64,000 bases of DNA from Burkholderiales bacterium RIFCSPLOWO2_12_FULL_65_40. Lineage in GTDB: Bacteria; Pseudomonadota; Gammaproteobacteria; Burkholderiales; Burkholderiaceae_C. The DNA is taken from positions 124,001-188,000 of the forward strand of contig MESL01000047.1 of assembly GCA_001770955.1 (NCBI GenBank). The letters are read 5' to 3'. The notes beneath the pieces are model-generated. The model was given only the letters and a program-made list of their open reading frames with translations, was not told the DNA's origin and did not search any database. Of the stretch, positions 47,424-57,057 are shown in pieces (positions within the stretch are counted from its first letter, which is position 1; each line of letters begins with the position of its first letter). Position numbers and translations under genes: made by a program.

Positions 47424-48359
47424 CTAGCCCTCTGCCGTGATGCGCTGCACCAGCATTTGCAGCATCCCGTCGGCTTTCTCGTTGGCAATCTGGCAGGTGC
47501 CGGCGGCTGCGTGGCCGCCGCCGCCGAACTCGAGCATCAGGTTGCCCACATGGGTCTTGCTGCTGCGGTCCAGGATGGACTTGCCCGTGGCCAGCACCGT
47601 GTTCTGCTTCTGCAACCCCCACATCACGTGGATGGAGATGTTGGCGGTGGGAAACAGCGCATAGATCATGAAACGGTTGGTGGCCCAGATGGTTTCCTCG
47701 GGCCGCAGGTCAAGCACCACCAGATTGCCGATCTGGATGGCGCAGTTCAGGATCTGCGCCTTGGCCTTGGCAGCGTGGTCGTGGTACAGCGCCACGCGCT
47801 CCTGCACATCGGGCAGCGCCAGAATTTCCTCGATCGTGTGGTCGCGGCAATATTTGATGAGGTCCATCATCAGCGCGTAGTTGCTGATGCGGAACTCCTT
47901 GAACCGGCCCAGGCCGGTGCGCGAATCCATCAGGTAGTTGAGCAGCACCCAACCCTGGGGGTTGAGAATGTCCTCGCGCGAATACTGGGCCGAGTCGGCC
48001 TGGTCCACCGCCGCCATCATCTCGTCGGTGACGCGCGGGAAGGTGGCTTTGCCGCCATAGTGGTTGTAGACCACGCGCGCCGCCGAGGGGGCATGCGCCT
48101 CGATGATGTGGTTCACATCGCGCCGGCCCGAATTGCGCACCGTTTCAGACTCGTGGTGATCGAACACCAGGTGGGCGCCCGGCACATAGGGCAGGTTGGT
48201 GGTGATATCGCGCTCGGTGATCTCGATCTTGCCGTCCTGCATGTCCTTGGGGTGGACGAACAGGATGTCGTCAATCAGATCCAGCTCGTTGAGGAGCACG
48301 GCGCACACCAAGCCATCAAAATCACTGCGGGTTACCAGACGGTACTTGCGGTCGCTCAC
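47424..48359 (-). CDS. DHH-family phosphoesterase (exopolyphosphatase/NrnA-like)
   Basis: The 311-residue protein has the DHH-domain metal motifs RSDFDGLVCAVLL and VFDHHESE, an Asp in AAVDQADSAQ, and the C-terminal DHHA1 motif EFGGGGHAAAGTCQI. Family members cleave short nucleotides (pAp, pGpG) or polyphosphate. Since pGpG is the product of EAL phosphodiesterases, a link to c-di-GMP turnover is possible but unproven. GTG 48357-48359 has a strong ribosome site (AAGGAG, 6 bases before). Confidence 0.85.
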   Translation of the reverse strand: MSDRKYRLVTRSDFDGLVCAVLLNELDLIDDILFVHPKDMQDGKIEITERDITTNLPYVPGAHLVFDHHESETVRNSGRRDVNHIIEAHAPSAARVVYNHYGGKATFPRVTDEMMAAVDQADSAQYSREDILNPQGWVLLNYLMDSRTGLGRFKEFRISNYALMMDLIKYCRDHTIEEILALPDVQERVALYHDHAAKAKAQILNCAIQIGNLVVLDLRPEETIWATNRFMIYALFPTANISIHVMWGLQKQNTVLATGKSILDRSSKTHVGNLMLEFGGGGHAAAGTCQIANEKADGMLQMLVQRITAEG

Positions 48360-48474
48360 GAGTTTCTCCTTGTTACACGTCGTTTCAGGATGGGATGGTA
48401 GCAACATCGTGCATCCCCAAGACATGGCCGCGCCAAAAAAAGGGACGGACGGCGCTCCCGCCGGCCCGGTCGGT

Positions 48475-49758
48475 TCAGCCGGCCAACGGCTGCCCCAGCC
48501 ATTTCACGAGCTGGCGTGCCACACCGGCATCGCTGAGCAGGGCCAGGTGCCCCAGGCGGTAAACCACATGGCGGCGGGCGCGGGGAAAGTCGAGGCAACG
48601 CGCCGGGTCCTCATGCACCCCCAGGGCACTGTGCAAGGGGACCAGCCCATCGCCCACCAGACACTCGGCCACCGGTTTGTTGCGGGCCGACAGGGTGGCC
48701 GCCACCGTGAAGCATTCCACCCCGGCAGGCAAGGGCAGCGGGGTGCGCTTGTCGGGGCTGCGGCGGAAGCGGTCACGGCCCTGCCAGTCGGCATCGAGCA
48801 CATGGCCGTAGCGCAGGTCGGTGATGCCCGCACTGCGCAACTGCCCCAGCCGGGCGAATGGACGGCTGTAGGGCGTGCTGCCCAGCAGCACATCCACCCA
48901 GTTGCCTGCGCGCTCCAGCGGCGCCCCATGGTGCGGTGTGCCCAGAAAGACAATGCGGCGCAGTTGCGCAGGCCACTGGTGGCCCGCCTGCGCTCCAAAA
49001 TGGCAAGCGCCGCGCACCACCAGCCCGCCCATGCTGTGCACCAGCACGCTGAACTCCTGCACGGGCACCGGCCAGGCAGCCAGCAGAGCCTCGATGTGGT
49101 CGGCCAGCGCGCGCCCGTTCAACGAGGTGTGCTGCCCCGTGTTGTAACGCACATAGACCGGGGTGTAGCCCAGCGCTTGGGCCAGGTGCGCGCCATGGTC
49201 GTGGCCCTCGCGCTGCCATTGCAGGTCGTTCATGCACAGGCCATGCACCAGCAGCAGCAGCTTGCCCGTGGCAGCGCCCGAGGCGCCCAGCGCGGCCAGG
49301 TCGAGCGGGCGGCCGTTCTGGCGCAGTTCCATGGCGATGGCCAGCGGGTTGGCGTCCTGGGCCAGGCGGTCGCCCATGACGCCGTTCAGGGCCGACAGCA
49401 CCGCCTCGCGCTCGGCCGGGGGCGTGGCGGCATCCCGCCCGGCCATTCCGCGATCCAGAAAGGGTTCGAGCCGCAGCAACGCGGCCTGCAGCCCGGCATC
49501 GACCAGCCGTGTCACGCCATGAATGCCTTGGTAAACCATGCCGGTCAGCCCGCGCGTGCGGCCGGGCTCGGCCCCACCGGGCAGGCCCATGGTGCTGAGC
49601 ACCGACTGGTGCACGCCCTCGGCGATGCGTGCCACACCCGCCGTGGCCTGGGTGGCCAGGCGCGCCGCGCCCCGCAGATCGGTGGCGCGCAACTGGCCCA
49701 GGGCCGCCTTGGCGGCGCGTGCCGTCTTGCCCGATGGGGGGGGTGTAGTGGGTGCCAT
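48475..49758 (-). CDS. Alpha/beta hydrolase, lipase-like
   Basis: The 427-residue protein has an Ala-rich N-terminal region of about 150 residues and a lipase-like alpha/beta hydrolase domain. The oxyanion segment is LLLVHGLCMNDLQW, and the nucleophile Ser lies in VLVHSMGGLVVRGA (about residue 247). GTPHHGAPLERAGNW, an Asp in LVGDGLVPL and a His in VYRLGHLALL complete the triad. There is no signal peptide, so a cytoplasmic esterase or an intracellular PHA or lipid hydrolase is likely. ATG 49756-49758 is used. Confidence 0.82.
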   Translation of the reverse strand: MAPTTPPPSGKTARAAKAALGQLRATDLRGAARLATQATAGVARIAEGVHQSVLSTMGLPGGAEPGRTRGLTGMVYQGIHGVTRLVDAGLQAALLRLEPFLDRGMAGRDAATPPAEREAVLSALNGVMGDRLAQDANPLAIAMELRQNGRPLDLAALGASGAATGKLLLLVHGLCMNDLQWQREGHDHGAHLAQALGYTPVYVRYNTGQHTSLNGRALADHIEALLAAWPVPVQEFSVLVHSMGGLVVRGACHFGAQAGHQWPAQLRRIVFLGTPHHGAPLERAGNWVDVLLGSTPYSRPFARLGQLRSAGITDLRYGHVLDADWQGRDRFRRSPDKRTPLPLPAGVECFTVAATLSARNKPVAECLVGDGLVPLHSALGVHEDPARCLDFPRARRHVVYRLGHLALLSDAGVARQLVKWLGQPLAG

Positions 49759-49807
49759 GAATGCTCCGGAAAAAGGGGACCGGGCGCTACCCCCGTTGCG
49801 CCCGCGC

Positions 49808-50833
49808 TCAGAAGCGTTCGTGCGCGCCCAGGTAGCGCCACTGCCCCACGGGCAGGTTGCCCAGTGTGACACGGCCGATACGGATGCGTTTCAAGCCCAC
49901 CACCTTCAGGCCCACCTGCTCGCACATGCGGCGAATCTGGCGCTTCTTGCCCTCGGTCAGCACGAAGCGCAGTTGCTCGGGGTTTTGCCATTCCACCTTG
50001 GCGGGTTTCAGTGGCTGGCCGTCCAGGCTCAGACCGTGGCGCAGGCGTTCGAGCAGTTCGTGCGGAAAAACGGCCTGCACGTTGGTGCTGACGGGGTCGT
50101 GCTCGTCAATTTCCTGCAAGGGCTCGGGGCGTGCCCCCGGCGCCACGGCGCGCACCGGACCCGGCCCCTGGTACACCACGCGCACGAGGTATTCCTTGTC
50201 CATGACCGAGTCTTCGCCAATGATCTGCCGCGCCACGCGCCCGTCCTGCGTGAGCACCAGCAGGCCCACCGAGTCGATGTCGAGCCGCCCGGCCGGCGCC
50301 AGGCCGCGCAGGTGCGGTGGCGTGAAGCGCAGGCCGCTCGGGTCTTCGCGCCAGTGCGTGCGCGGGTTGATCAGCGCCACGGCCGGCTGGTGCCCGTCTT
50401 CGGCCTGGCCCGAAACATATCCGATGGGCTTGTTCAGCAGGATGGTGACCTGGCTGTCCTGCTGGCGCTGCGCTGCGCGCTCGACGGTGACGCGGTCTTG
50501 CGGCGTGACCTTGACGCCCATTTCCGCCACCTGGCCGTTGACATAGACCCAGCCGCGTGCAATCCAGTCGTCGGCCTCGCGGCGCGAGCACAGGCCGAGT
50601 TCGGCCAGGCGCTTGTTCAAGCGCGTGGCGCCCTCTCCTGCGGCCGGCGCGGCCGGCGGCGCGGCGCGCTGCGGGCGTGGCGCTGCGGGCGCGGAACGCG
50701 GTGCGGCGGCAGCAGGCCGGAAGGCGGGAGCAGCGGCTGGCGCGGCGGCCGGGGCCGCCGGGCGGCGCAGGGTCAGGCGGCGGGGAGCAGCGGGTGCGGG
50801 CGGCGCGGCGGGCGGACGGTTGCTGGAAGGCAT
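49808..50833 (-). CDS. 23S rRNA pseudouridine synthase, RluB/E/F family
   Basis: The 341-residue protein begins with a low-complexity Pro/Ala/Arg-rich tail of about 65 residues. An S4 RNA-binding domain follows ([22 protein letters not shown]), and then the synthase domain with the catalytic Asp in [18 protein letters not shown] and [17 protein letters not shown]. The family converts specific uridines of 23S rRNA to pseudouridine. Sequence order looks most like RluF, but I do not fix the target. The tail is unusual but common in high-G/C relatives. Confidence 0.85.
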   Translation of the reverse strand: MPSSNRPPAAPPAPAAPRRLTLRRPAAPAAAPAAAPAFRPAAAAPRSAPAAPRPQRAAPPAAPAAGEGATRLNKRLAELGLCSRREADDWIARGWVYVNGQVAEMGVKVTPQDRVTVERAAQRQQDSQVTILLNKPIGYVSGQAEDGHQPAVALINPRTHWREDPSGLRFTPPHLRGLAPAGRLDIDSVGLLVLTQDGRVARQIIGEDSVMDKEYLVRVVYQGPGPVRAVAPGARPEPLQEIDEHDPVSTNVQAVFPHELLERLRHGLSLDGQPLKPAKVEWQNPEQLRFVLTEGKKRQIRRMCEQVGLKVVGLKRIRIGRVTLGNLPVGQWRYLGAHERF

Positions 50834-50887
50834 GGTGTCGGTGGGCTTGCAAGAAGGGCGCGGGCGGGGAACCCGGCGACGTAAAGG

Positions 50888-53221
50888 TCAGTCCGGTCGG
50901 CGGTGCCAGGCCAGAAAGTCGTCCACCGGGAGCGGCCGGCTGATGTGGTAACCCTGCGCTTCGTCGCAGGCCAGCATGCGCAGTCGCTCCAGGATGTCGG
51001 CATTTTCCACGCCTTCGGCCACCACGCTCAAGCCCAGATTGTGCGCCAGGTCGATGGTGGAGCGCACGATCATGGCGTCGCCCTCACCCGTCTGCATGCC
51101 CATCACGAAGGATTTGTCGATCTTCAGCTCCTGCACCGGCAAGCGCCGCAGGTAGGCCAGCGACGAGTACCCCGTGCCGAAGTCGTCGATGGAGAGCTTG
51201 AAGCCCTGCTGCGACAGGCGGTTGAGCATGGCCTCGGCGCGCTGCGGATCGTCCATGATGGCGCTTTCGGTGATCTCCAGGCAGAAGCTCCCGGCCTGCA
51301 CGCCGTGGCGTGCCAGGAGGGCTTCCAGGCGGGTACACAGCTCGGGGTCGAGCAGGTCGCGCGTGGACAGGTTGACCGACACGCGCAGCCCCAGCGGCCG
51401 CACGCGCTCGTCGGCCAGCAGGCGGGCCACCGCCTCGAAGATCCAGAGCGTGAGCTGGCGCACGAAGCCGGTCTGCTCGGCGAAGGGAATGAACTCCATC
51501 GGCGGCACCAGGCCGCGCTGCGGATGCTGCCAGCGCACCAGCGCCTCGGCCGCAAGCCCTGGCTGGCCGTGCAGCGCCACCTTGGGCTGCAGGTACAGGC
51601 GCAGCTCGTCCCGCTCGACGGCGCGGCGCAGGTCGCCCAGCAGCGTCAGGGTCTGCGCGCTCGCCGAGTCCAGCGCCGGGTCGTACAGCAGCGCCACACT
51701 GAGCTTGCGCTTGGCGGCGTACATGGCAATCTCGGCGCGGTTGAGCAGGGCGTCGGCGTCCTGGGCATCGCCCGGCCAGCAGGCAATGCCGATACCGGCG
51801 CTCAGGTCCACCGTCTGGTCGTCGAACTCCAGCGGCATTTCGAAGGAACGGGCAATGCCCTGGGCCACCTCCAGGGCCTGGGGGCCATCGGTGTCGTGCA
51901 GCAGCAGGGCGAATTCATTGCCCCCGACCCGTGCCACCAGGTCGCCCGGTGCGTGCACATGGGGGCGCAGGCGCCCGGCCACGGCCTGCAGCAGGCGGTC
52001 GCCAAAGGCGTAGCCGAGCACGTCGTTGACATGCTTGAAGCGGTCCAGGTCGAGCAGCAGCACCGCCAGCGGCCGGGGCGGGCTACGGTGCGTGTTGATG
52101 GCCTGCATCAACGCCGTGCGAAAGCGCTCGCGGTTGGGCAGGCCGGTGAGGCGGTCGCGGTAGGCCAGGTCGCGCACCTTGGCCTGCTGGCGCGCAATAT
52201 CCAGGCGCATGTGGTCAAACGAGCGCGCCAGATCGCCAATTTCATCGACCCGCGCCGTGTGCTCCATGGGCACGCTGTAGTCGCCGCTGGCGAGGCGCCG
52301 CGTGGCCGTCAGCAGTGAGCGCAAGGGCGTGGTCACGCGCCGGGCCATCGCGCCGCTGCCCAGCGCCACCAGCAACACCCCGCCCCCGGTGATGGTGGCC
52401 AGCAGGAACTGCAGTTGCCGGTAGGGCGCCACCACCGCGTCCACCGAGCGCAGCAGCAACACCTGCACCTCGCCCCCGATGGCGTTCAAGGGGCTGGTGC
52501 GGACCAGCAGCGTGCCGGATTCCGTCTGCAGCTCCCCCTGCGGCCCGCCCGGCTGGCGCAACGAAACCATTGCCGTGGCAGGCAGGGTGCTGACCGGCAC
52601 CGCCACGCTGCCATCGGCGGCCCGCACCCGCACTGCCACCTCCACCGCCAGCAGCTGGCGCATTTCGTCGGCCAGTGGCTGCCCGACGGGAAAGCCCATG
52701 AGCACCCAGCCAATCACCACGGGCGCTTTGAGCGGCACCATGACGAACTGAAAGGGCCGCCCCTCCAAAACCGCCACCACGCTGCTCTGGGGCTGGGTCG
52801 CGAGGGCCTGCGCTACCGGCGCGAGGGCGCCGGGCATCTGCTGCATCCCCTCGGCCAGACTGACCGCACGCAAGGCCTGTTGCGTATCGAGCAGCGCCGT
52901 GGCCGCCGCGCCGATGCGGGCACCGTGGTTCTCCAGGGCCGACTGGATGGTCTCCTCATCGCCCGAACTGACCGCCGAGCGAAAACCGTAGTCGGCCGCC
53001 AGCAGCGCCGACCCCTGGCGCAGGCGTTCGGCGTTCTGTTCCAGCAGTCGATGCCAGACGCGCTCGTCGGTATCGAGTTCGCGCGCAATCTGCAGGCGCG
53101 CATTGCGGTCGATGCTGCGGTTCACCACGGCGAAACCGGCCACCTGCACGATCAGGAGCAACAGCAGCGACACCCCGACGAGCCGCAGGATCAGGCTGTG
53201 CCGGATCGGGCGCGGACTCAA
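50888..53221 (-). CDS. Membrane GGDEF-EAL protein with HAMP, probable c-di-GMP phosphodiesterase
   Basis: The 777-residue protein has a membrane helix (about 10-30), a periplasmic sensor of about 250 residues, and a second helix (about 275-295). HAMP, GGDEF (about 350-510) and EAL (about 525-775) domains follow. The GGDEF signature reads GGNEF, so cyclase activity is doubtful. The EAL domain keeps AEALVRWQHP, CLEITESAIM, DDFGTGYSSL and KIDKSFV. Its start is TTG 53219-53221, overlapping the previous stop (TTGA), so it is coupled to the cupredoxin-like gene and probably signals on a periplasmic cue. Confidence 0.88.
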   Translation of the reverse strand: MSPRPIRHSLILRLVGVSLLLLLIVQVAGFAVVNRSIDRNARLQIARELDTDERVWHRLLEQNAERLRQGSALLAADYGFRSAVSSGDEETIQSALENHGARIGAAATALLDTQQALRAVSLAEGMQQMPGALAPVAQALATQPQSSVVAVLEGRPFQFVMVPLKAPVVIGWVLMGFPVGQPLADEMRQLLAVEVAVRVRAADGSVAVPVSTLPATAMVSLRQPGGPQGELQTESGTLLVRTSPLNAIGGEVQVLLLRSVDAVVAPYRQLQFLLATITGGGVLLVALGSGAMARRVTTPLRSLLTATRRLASGDYSVPMEHTARVDEIGDLARSFDHMRLDIARQQAKVRDLAYRDRLTGLPNRERFRTALMQAINTHRSPPRPLAVLLLDLDRFKHVNDVLGYAFGDRLLQAVAGRLRPHVHAPGDLVARVGGNEFALLLHDTDGPQALEVAQGIARSFEMPLEFDDQTVDLSAGIGIACWPGDAQDADALLNRAEIAMYAAKRKLSVALLYDPALDSASAQTLTLLGDLRRAVERDELRLYLQPKVALHGQPGLAAEALVRWQHPQRGLVPPMEFIPFAEQTGFVRQLTLWIFEAVARLLADERVRPLGLRVSVNLSTRDLLDPELCTRLEALLARHGVQAGSFCLEITESAIMDDPQRAEAMLNRLSQQGFKLSIDDFGTGYSSLAYLRRLPVQELKIDKSFVMGMQTGEGDAMIVRSTIDLAHNLGLSVVAEGVENADILERLRMLACDEAQGYHISRPLPVDDFLAWHRRPD

Positions 53222-53847
53222 GGCACCAGCCCCGTCATGCGCACCGTGGCCAAGGCACCGCCGGCCGCCACGGTCAGATCCTGCTCCTGCGCGGGCGCAC
53301 CCACCGGCAGGCGGGGGTGCCAGGTGCGCAGCCGGTAGCGGCCCGGAGGAACCTCGCCCATGGACGCCTTGCCCGCCGTGGCCGGGGTCTGCGCAAAATA
53401 GGGCGTTTCAAGTACCAGAATCCAGCCCACCATCTGGTCATGGATGTTGCAGCCCAGCACCACCACGCCAGGCTGGTCGAACCGCACCGGGGTGGCTGGC
53501 GTGCCGGTGTAGAGCTTGAGCTCGAACTTCTTGGCGGGCGAGAACGAATACACATGGTGGCGCACCGTGTCGCGGTTGGGAAAGCGCAGCTCGGTGCCCA
53601 CGGTCAGCACCCGCACCTCCGGGACGAACTGCTTGTTCTCCTGCGACATCTCCTGCTCCGCCAGGGGCTTGACCAGGCGCCGAGCCTCGGCGGACTCCAG
53701 AAACACCACGGCACCGCCCAGGGGCTGGCCTGCGGCATCCTGCACGTCCACCTGCACACTGGCGGCCCAGGCAGCGCAGCCCAGACACAGCGCCGGCAGC
53801 GCCAGCACCGCGCGCCTGCCCCGCAGAAACCAAGCCACAGCCATCAT
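53218..53847 (-). CDS. Periplasmic cupredoxin-like protein (methylamine-utilisation-type)
   Basis: The 209-residue protein has a signal peptide ending AAWA. Its fold has candidate type 1 copper ligands: His in TVRHHVYSFS, and Cys, His and Met in LGCNIHDQMVGW. These are spaced as in plastocyanin-like proteins, and the protein resembles ones annotated as methylamine utilisation proteins. Its start overlaps the stop of the DUF4394 gene (ATGA) and its stop overlaps the TTG of the GGDEF-EAL gene. A periplasmic copper or redox partner for that sensor is my inference. Confidence 0.78.
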   Translation of the reverse strand: MMAVAWFLRGRRAVLALPALCLGCAAWAASVQVDVQDAAGQPLGGAVVFLESAEARRLVKPLAEQEMSQENKQFVPEVRVLTVGTELRFPNRDTVRHHVYSFSPAKKFELKLYTGTPATPVRFDQPGVVVLGCNIHDQMVGWILVLETPYFAQTPATAGKASMGEVPPGRYRLRTWHPRLPVGAPAQEQDLTVAAGGALATVRMTGLVP

Positions 53848-54740
53848 GGCGCGATGGCCAGGCCCCGCAGCGGGCTGCCGTCGCCGACCACGCCCAGCGG
53901 CATGGCGCGGCCTGTTTCCAGATCCACGCTGAACAGGCGCGTGCGCGGATCGGCGGCGGTGCTGGCTGCCAGCAGGGCGGTGTTGCTCACGTCGGCAATA
54001 TCGAACGACACATCGGCCAGCGGCCCCAGGCCCAGCGGGCCCACGGTGCGCAACTGCCCGGAATTGGGCGAAACGACCGGCGTGGCGCCTTCGCGCGAGC
54101 CCTGCATGACCAGCGCCCCCAGCGCGCGATCGATGGCGTAGTTGGTGGTGAGCTTGTCGTCCTTGGCGTTGTAGGTGTAGGCAGCGGCGGCAATGTCGGC
54201 AGTGCGCCCCGTGTTCACATCGCTCCAGGCGAAGCGCAGCACGGGGTCGGGCTGCACGCCCTCGATGGCGGCATCGCCATCCACCACCGCGCCGGTATCG
54301 GGGTGCAGGCGCAGGTTCTGCCCGGCGCTGGAGACCACACGAATGCGGTCGGCAGCCGGATTGAAGTCGAAGCCGAACACCGTGCCCTGCAGGGGTACGG
54401 CCAAGGGCGCCGTGCCCACCGGGCGCAACGCGCCGGAAGGGACATCCAGGGTGTAGAGGCGGCCCGCCTGTGACAGCGCGTACAGCACGCCCCGCGCCAC
54501 CCGGTAGTCGATGCCGACGATCTGCTCGTCCGCCGCCAGACCGGTCACAGGCCGCCGCTCCACGATGCGCCGGGGCTCACCGGCATGGAACACGATCAGT
54601 TCATGCTGCGCCGTGACAGCCACCAGCTGTTCTCCCAAACCGGCGGGCGGCGAGCCGGCGGCGCACGCCGCCAGGAGGACACCCGCCAAAGCAGCGCCCC
54701 CGGCCGCGCGCTGGCGGCGAAAAATATGCGTCTTTGCCAT
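53844..54740 (-). CDS. DUF4394 lipoprotein (beta-propeller-like)
   Basis: The 298-residue protein has a lipoprotein-type signal (GVLLAACAAG). It also has the DUF4394 pattern of blades: QIVGIDYRVARGVLYALSQ, GRLYTLDVPSG, GFDFNPAADRIRVVSSAGQN, LRLHPDTGAV and AAAYTYNA. The biochemical role is unknown to me. It is the first gene of a three-gene unit with overlapping stops and starts, ahead of the cupredoxin-like and GGDEF-EAL genes. A shared periplasmic or outer-membrane sensing function is an inference from this coupling. Confidence 0.82.
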   Translation of the reverse strand: MAKTHIFRRQRAAGGAALAGVLLAACAAGSPPAGLGEQLVAVTAQHELIVFHAGEPRRIVERRPVTGLAADEQIVGIDYRVARGVLYALSQAGRLYTLDVPSGALRPVGTAPLAVPLQGTVFGFDFNPAADRIRVVSSAGQNLRLHPDTGAVVDGDAAIEGVQPDPVLRFAWSDVNTGRTADIAAAAYTYNAKDDKLTTNYAIDRALGALVMQGSREGATPVVSPNSGQLRTVGPLGLGPLADVSFDIADVSNTALLAASTAADPRTRLFSVDLETGRAMPLGVVGDGSPLRGLAIAP

Positions 54741-54803
54741 AACCGCCCTTCCCTGTTGATGCGGTGAACACCCGTTGCAGACAGTCTATCCACACCTGAA
54801 ATT

Positions 54804-54865
54804 CATCAAAAACAATAGCTGCAAGCGTTTTACCAATAAGCCTCAAAGGCACTTTTCACTCAAAC
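54804..54865 (+). repeat. Dispersed ~60-bp repeat, copy R10
   Basis: It reads CATCAAAAACAATAGCTGCA, then AGCGTTTTACCAATAAGCC and AAAGGCACTTTTCACTC. It lies between two minus-strand genes, the Crp-family regulator and the DUF4394 gene. Confidence 0.72.
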
Positions 54866-54878
54866 TCCGCACTCTACC

Positions 54879-55589
54879 CTAGTGCATCACGCTCGATCGC
54901 AGCGCTGCCAGGTTCAACACCCGCAGGCCGCCGTATTCGACACGGATGGTGCCCTGGGCCTCCAGGGCGGTCAGTGCTTCGTTCACCCGCTGGCGCGACA
55001 GCCCCACGAGGTAGGCCAGCTCCTGCTGGGTGATGCGCAGCACCTCGCCCACGCCCGGGTACAGGGCCGAGTTGAACAGCACCGCCAGGCTGCGCGCCAC
55101 GCGGGCGTCGGGGTTGTTCAGGCGGTCAATCTCGCGCGCTGCGATGAACTGGCCCAGGCGCTCGTTGAGCTGGTACATGACAAAGCGGTTGAAACCGATG
55201 GAGTGGTCCAGCAGCCAATGAAAGCTGTCGATGGGCAACCCGGCCACCACGCTCTTGCGCAGCGCCTGGATGTTGTAGCGGTAGGGCTCGCGCTTGAGCG
55301 CCGTGCCCTCGCCAAACCATCCGCCGGGAGGCAGGCCGGCAAAGGTCATCGTGCCGCCGTCGGCATTGTCGTTGCTCATCTTGAGCAGGCCTTCGATGAC
55401 GCCAAACCAGTAGGTGACGGGCCGGCCGATGCGGCAGACGTAGTCGCCCGCGCGGGCATCGCCCACCAGCAGGGCGGCCACGGCACGCTCACGCTCGACG
55501 GGCTGGAGCAATGGCAGCCAGGGAATGCCGGCCAGTTCATCAGGCGTGGGCTGGCGGCGGCGGTGGTGCAATGACAGGTCCTGGTTCAT
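54879..55589 (-). CDS. Crp/Fnr-family transcription regulator next to the liv cluster
   Basis: The 236-residue protein has a beta-roll sensor domain (about 25-140) with GRPVTYWFGVIEGLLKMS and PPGGWFGEGTALKREPYRYN. A C-terminal helix-turn-helix follows (LRITQQELAYLVGLSRQRVNEALTAL, about 185-215). No FNR cysteine set is present. It is divergent from a solute-binding protein gene, and TTGTC-N8-GACAA palindromes lie in that gap and before the CoA-ligase operon. It is therefore the obvious candidate regulator of both; this is inference. Confidence 0.87.
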   Translation of the reverse strand: MNQDLSLHHRRRQPTPDELAGIPWLPLLQPVERERAVAALLVGDARAGDYVCRIGRPVTYWFGVIEGLLKMSNDNADGGTMTFAGLPPGGWFGEGTALKREPYRYNIQALRKSVVAGLPIDSFHWLLDHSIGFNRFVMYQLNERLGQFIAAREIDRLNNPDARVARSLAVLFNSALYPGVGEVLRITQQELAYLVGLSRQRVNEALTALEAQGTIRVEYGGLRVLNLAALRSSVMH

Positions 55590-55643
55590 GCCGTGCTGGC
55601 CGTGCGGGGTTTCAACTGGGGCCGATGGCCCCCTGCCGCCTGA

Positions 55644-55661
55644 TTGTCGTTAAAAAACCGG
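55644..55661 (+). promoter_or_regulatory. Half-site of the TTGTC palindrome near the Crp-family gene
   Basis: TTGTCGTTAAAAAACCGG matches the left half of the two full sites (TTGTCGTT, then AAA) but lacks GACAA. It lies 55 bases before the regulator start, where autoregulation would act. Confidence 0.35.
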
Positions 55662-55763
55662 CGGCTGGCTTGGTACAGGATAGACATACAGCGCCTCCGC
55701 CCCTGTCCATGGTGAACCCTCAGGGTTTCACACGCAGGCGGTTCGGGAATACCATGACCCAAA

Positions 55764-55781
55764 TTGTCGTTGTAAAGACAA
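55764..55781 (+). promoter_or_regulatory. Operator-like palindrome, site 1
   Basis: TTGTCGTTGTAAAGACAA is an 18-base dyad (TTGTC and GACAA, with TT and AA also paired), 72 bases before the binding-protein ATG. It is nearly identical to site 2 at 57058-57075, including a preceding AAA. Confidence 0.7.
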
Positions 55782-55852
55782 AAAAATTCCAATTGCCGCC
55801 GGATGATGCGGCCGACTGGGCGCCACCCGCCCCCCTTTCAGGAGTTAGCACC

Positions 55853-57025
55853 ATGAAATCCCTGCACACCCAACCCTTGCGCCCCCCTGTCCTGCTGGCT
55901 CGCCGGCGCCTGCTGGCCAGCGCTGTCGCGCTGCCCTGGCTGGGCATGGCGCCCGCTCTGCGCGCCCAGGAAGCGCCGCTGAAGATCTGCCAGTCCACCG
56001 CCCTGAGCGGCCCGCTGGGCGACCTGGGCACGGCCATGCACCAGGGTGCCAAGGCGGCATTTGCCGTGGTCAATGCCCGGGGCGGTGTCAACGGCCGAAA
56101 GATCGAGCTCGAAGTCCAGGACGACGGCTATGACATCCCGCGCGCACTGGCCAATGTGGACAAATTCCTGGCCGACAAGGATTGCTTCGCCCTCTTCAAC
56201 TGCATGGGCACGCCGATGGTTCAGGCCATGCTGCCCAAGGTACTCGAATCCGGCATCCCTTTCTTCGCCCCGTTCACGGGCGGACAGCTCAGCCGCGTTC
56301 CGGGTGCGCGCAATATTTTCAATATTCGCGCCAGTTACGCCGAAGAGGCCGAGAAGGCCGTGCAACACCTGGCAACGATCGGCATCCGCCGCATTTCCGT
56401 GGTCTACCAGAACAACACTTTCGGCAAGGAAGTGTTCGCAGGCGCGCAGCTGGCCATGGAGAACGCCAAACTGCCCAGTGCCATCACGGCCACGGTGGAG
56501 AACGATGCCTCCGACGCGGGCAGCGCCGCCCGCAAGCTCGCCGACAGCAATCCCGAGGCCGTGCTGATCGGTCTGGCGGGCAAACCTGCACTGGAGTTCG
56601 TCAAGGCGTTCCGTGCCTTGCGCCAGGGCGTTTCGCTGTACGCGCTGTCGGTACTGGGCACTTCGGCCAACGTCAAGGCGCTGGGCGCGAATGCCACAGG
56701 CATGGCGATCTCGCAGGTGGTGCCATTGCCCACCAATGTGATCACCCCGGTGGTGCGGGACTTCCAGCAGGCACTCAAGATGCTGGAAACCCCGGTCGAG
56801 CCCTCGCACCTGGCCCTGGAGGGGTACATCAACGCCCGGGTGTTCATTGAAGCATTGCAGCGCGCGGGAAAGAGCCCGACGCGCGCCGCATTCATCGACG
56901 CGACATGGAGCCTCAAGAAAATCGATCTGGGGGGCTTCGACATCCAGGCCACGACCCCGGAGCGCAATGCTTCGCGCTTTGTGGAACTGACGATGGTCAG
57001 CCGTGACGGCCGCTTTTTGCGCTGA
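55853..57025 (+). CDS. ABC transporter substrate-binding protein, LIV type (first)
   Basis: The 390-residue type I periplasmic binding protein has a twin-arginine-like or Sec signal (LARRRLLASAVALPWLGMAPALRAQ). It also has STALSGPLGDLGTAMHQGAKAAF, typical of Leu/Ile/Val-binding-like proteins for amino acids, amides or aromatic acids. GGAG precedes ATG 55853. It stands alone between its own operator-like palindrome and that of the CoA-ligase operon. Either it feeds the neighbouring transporter with a second substrate, or it serves in signalling. Confidence 0.88.
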   Translation: MKSLHTQPLRPPVLLARRRLLASAVALPWLGMAPALRAQEAPLKICQSTALSGPLGDLGTAMHQGAKAAFAVVNARGGVNGRKIELEVQDDGYDIPRALANVDKFLADKDCFALFNCMGTPMVQAMLPKVLESGIPFFAPFTGGQLSRVPGARNIFNIRASYAEEAEKAVQHLATIGIRRISVVYQNNTFGKEVFAGAQLAMENAKLPSAITATVENDASDAGSAARKLADSNPEAVLIGLAGKPALEFVKAFRALRQGVSLYALSVLGTSANVKALGANATGMAISQVVPLPTNVITPVVRDFQQALKMLETPVEPSHLALEGYINARVFIEALQRAGKSPTRAAFIDATWSLKKIDLGGFDIQATTPERNASRFVELTMVSRDGRFLR

Positions 57026-57057
57026 TGGGGCGAACCCGATCGGGAGTTTCCCCTAAA

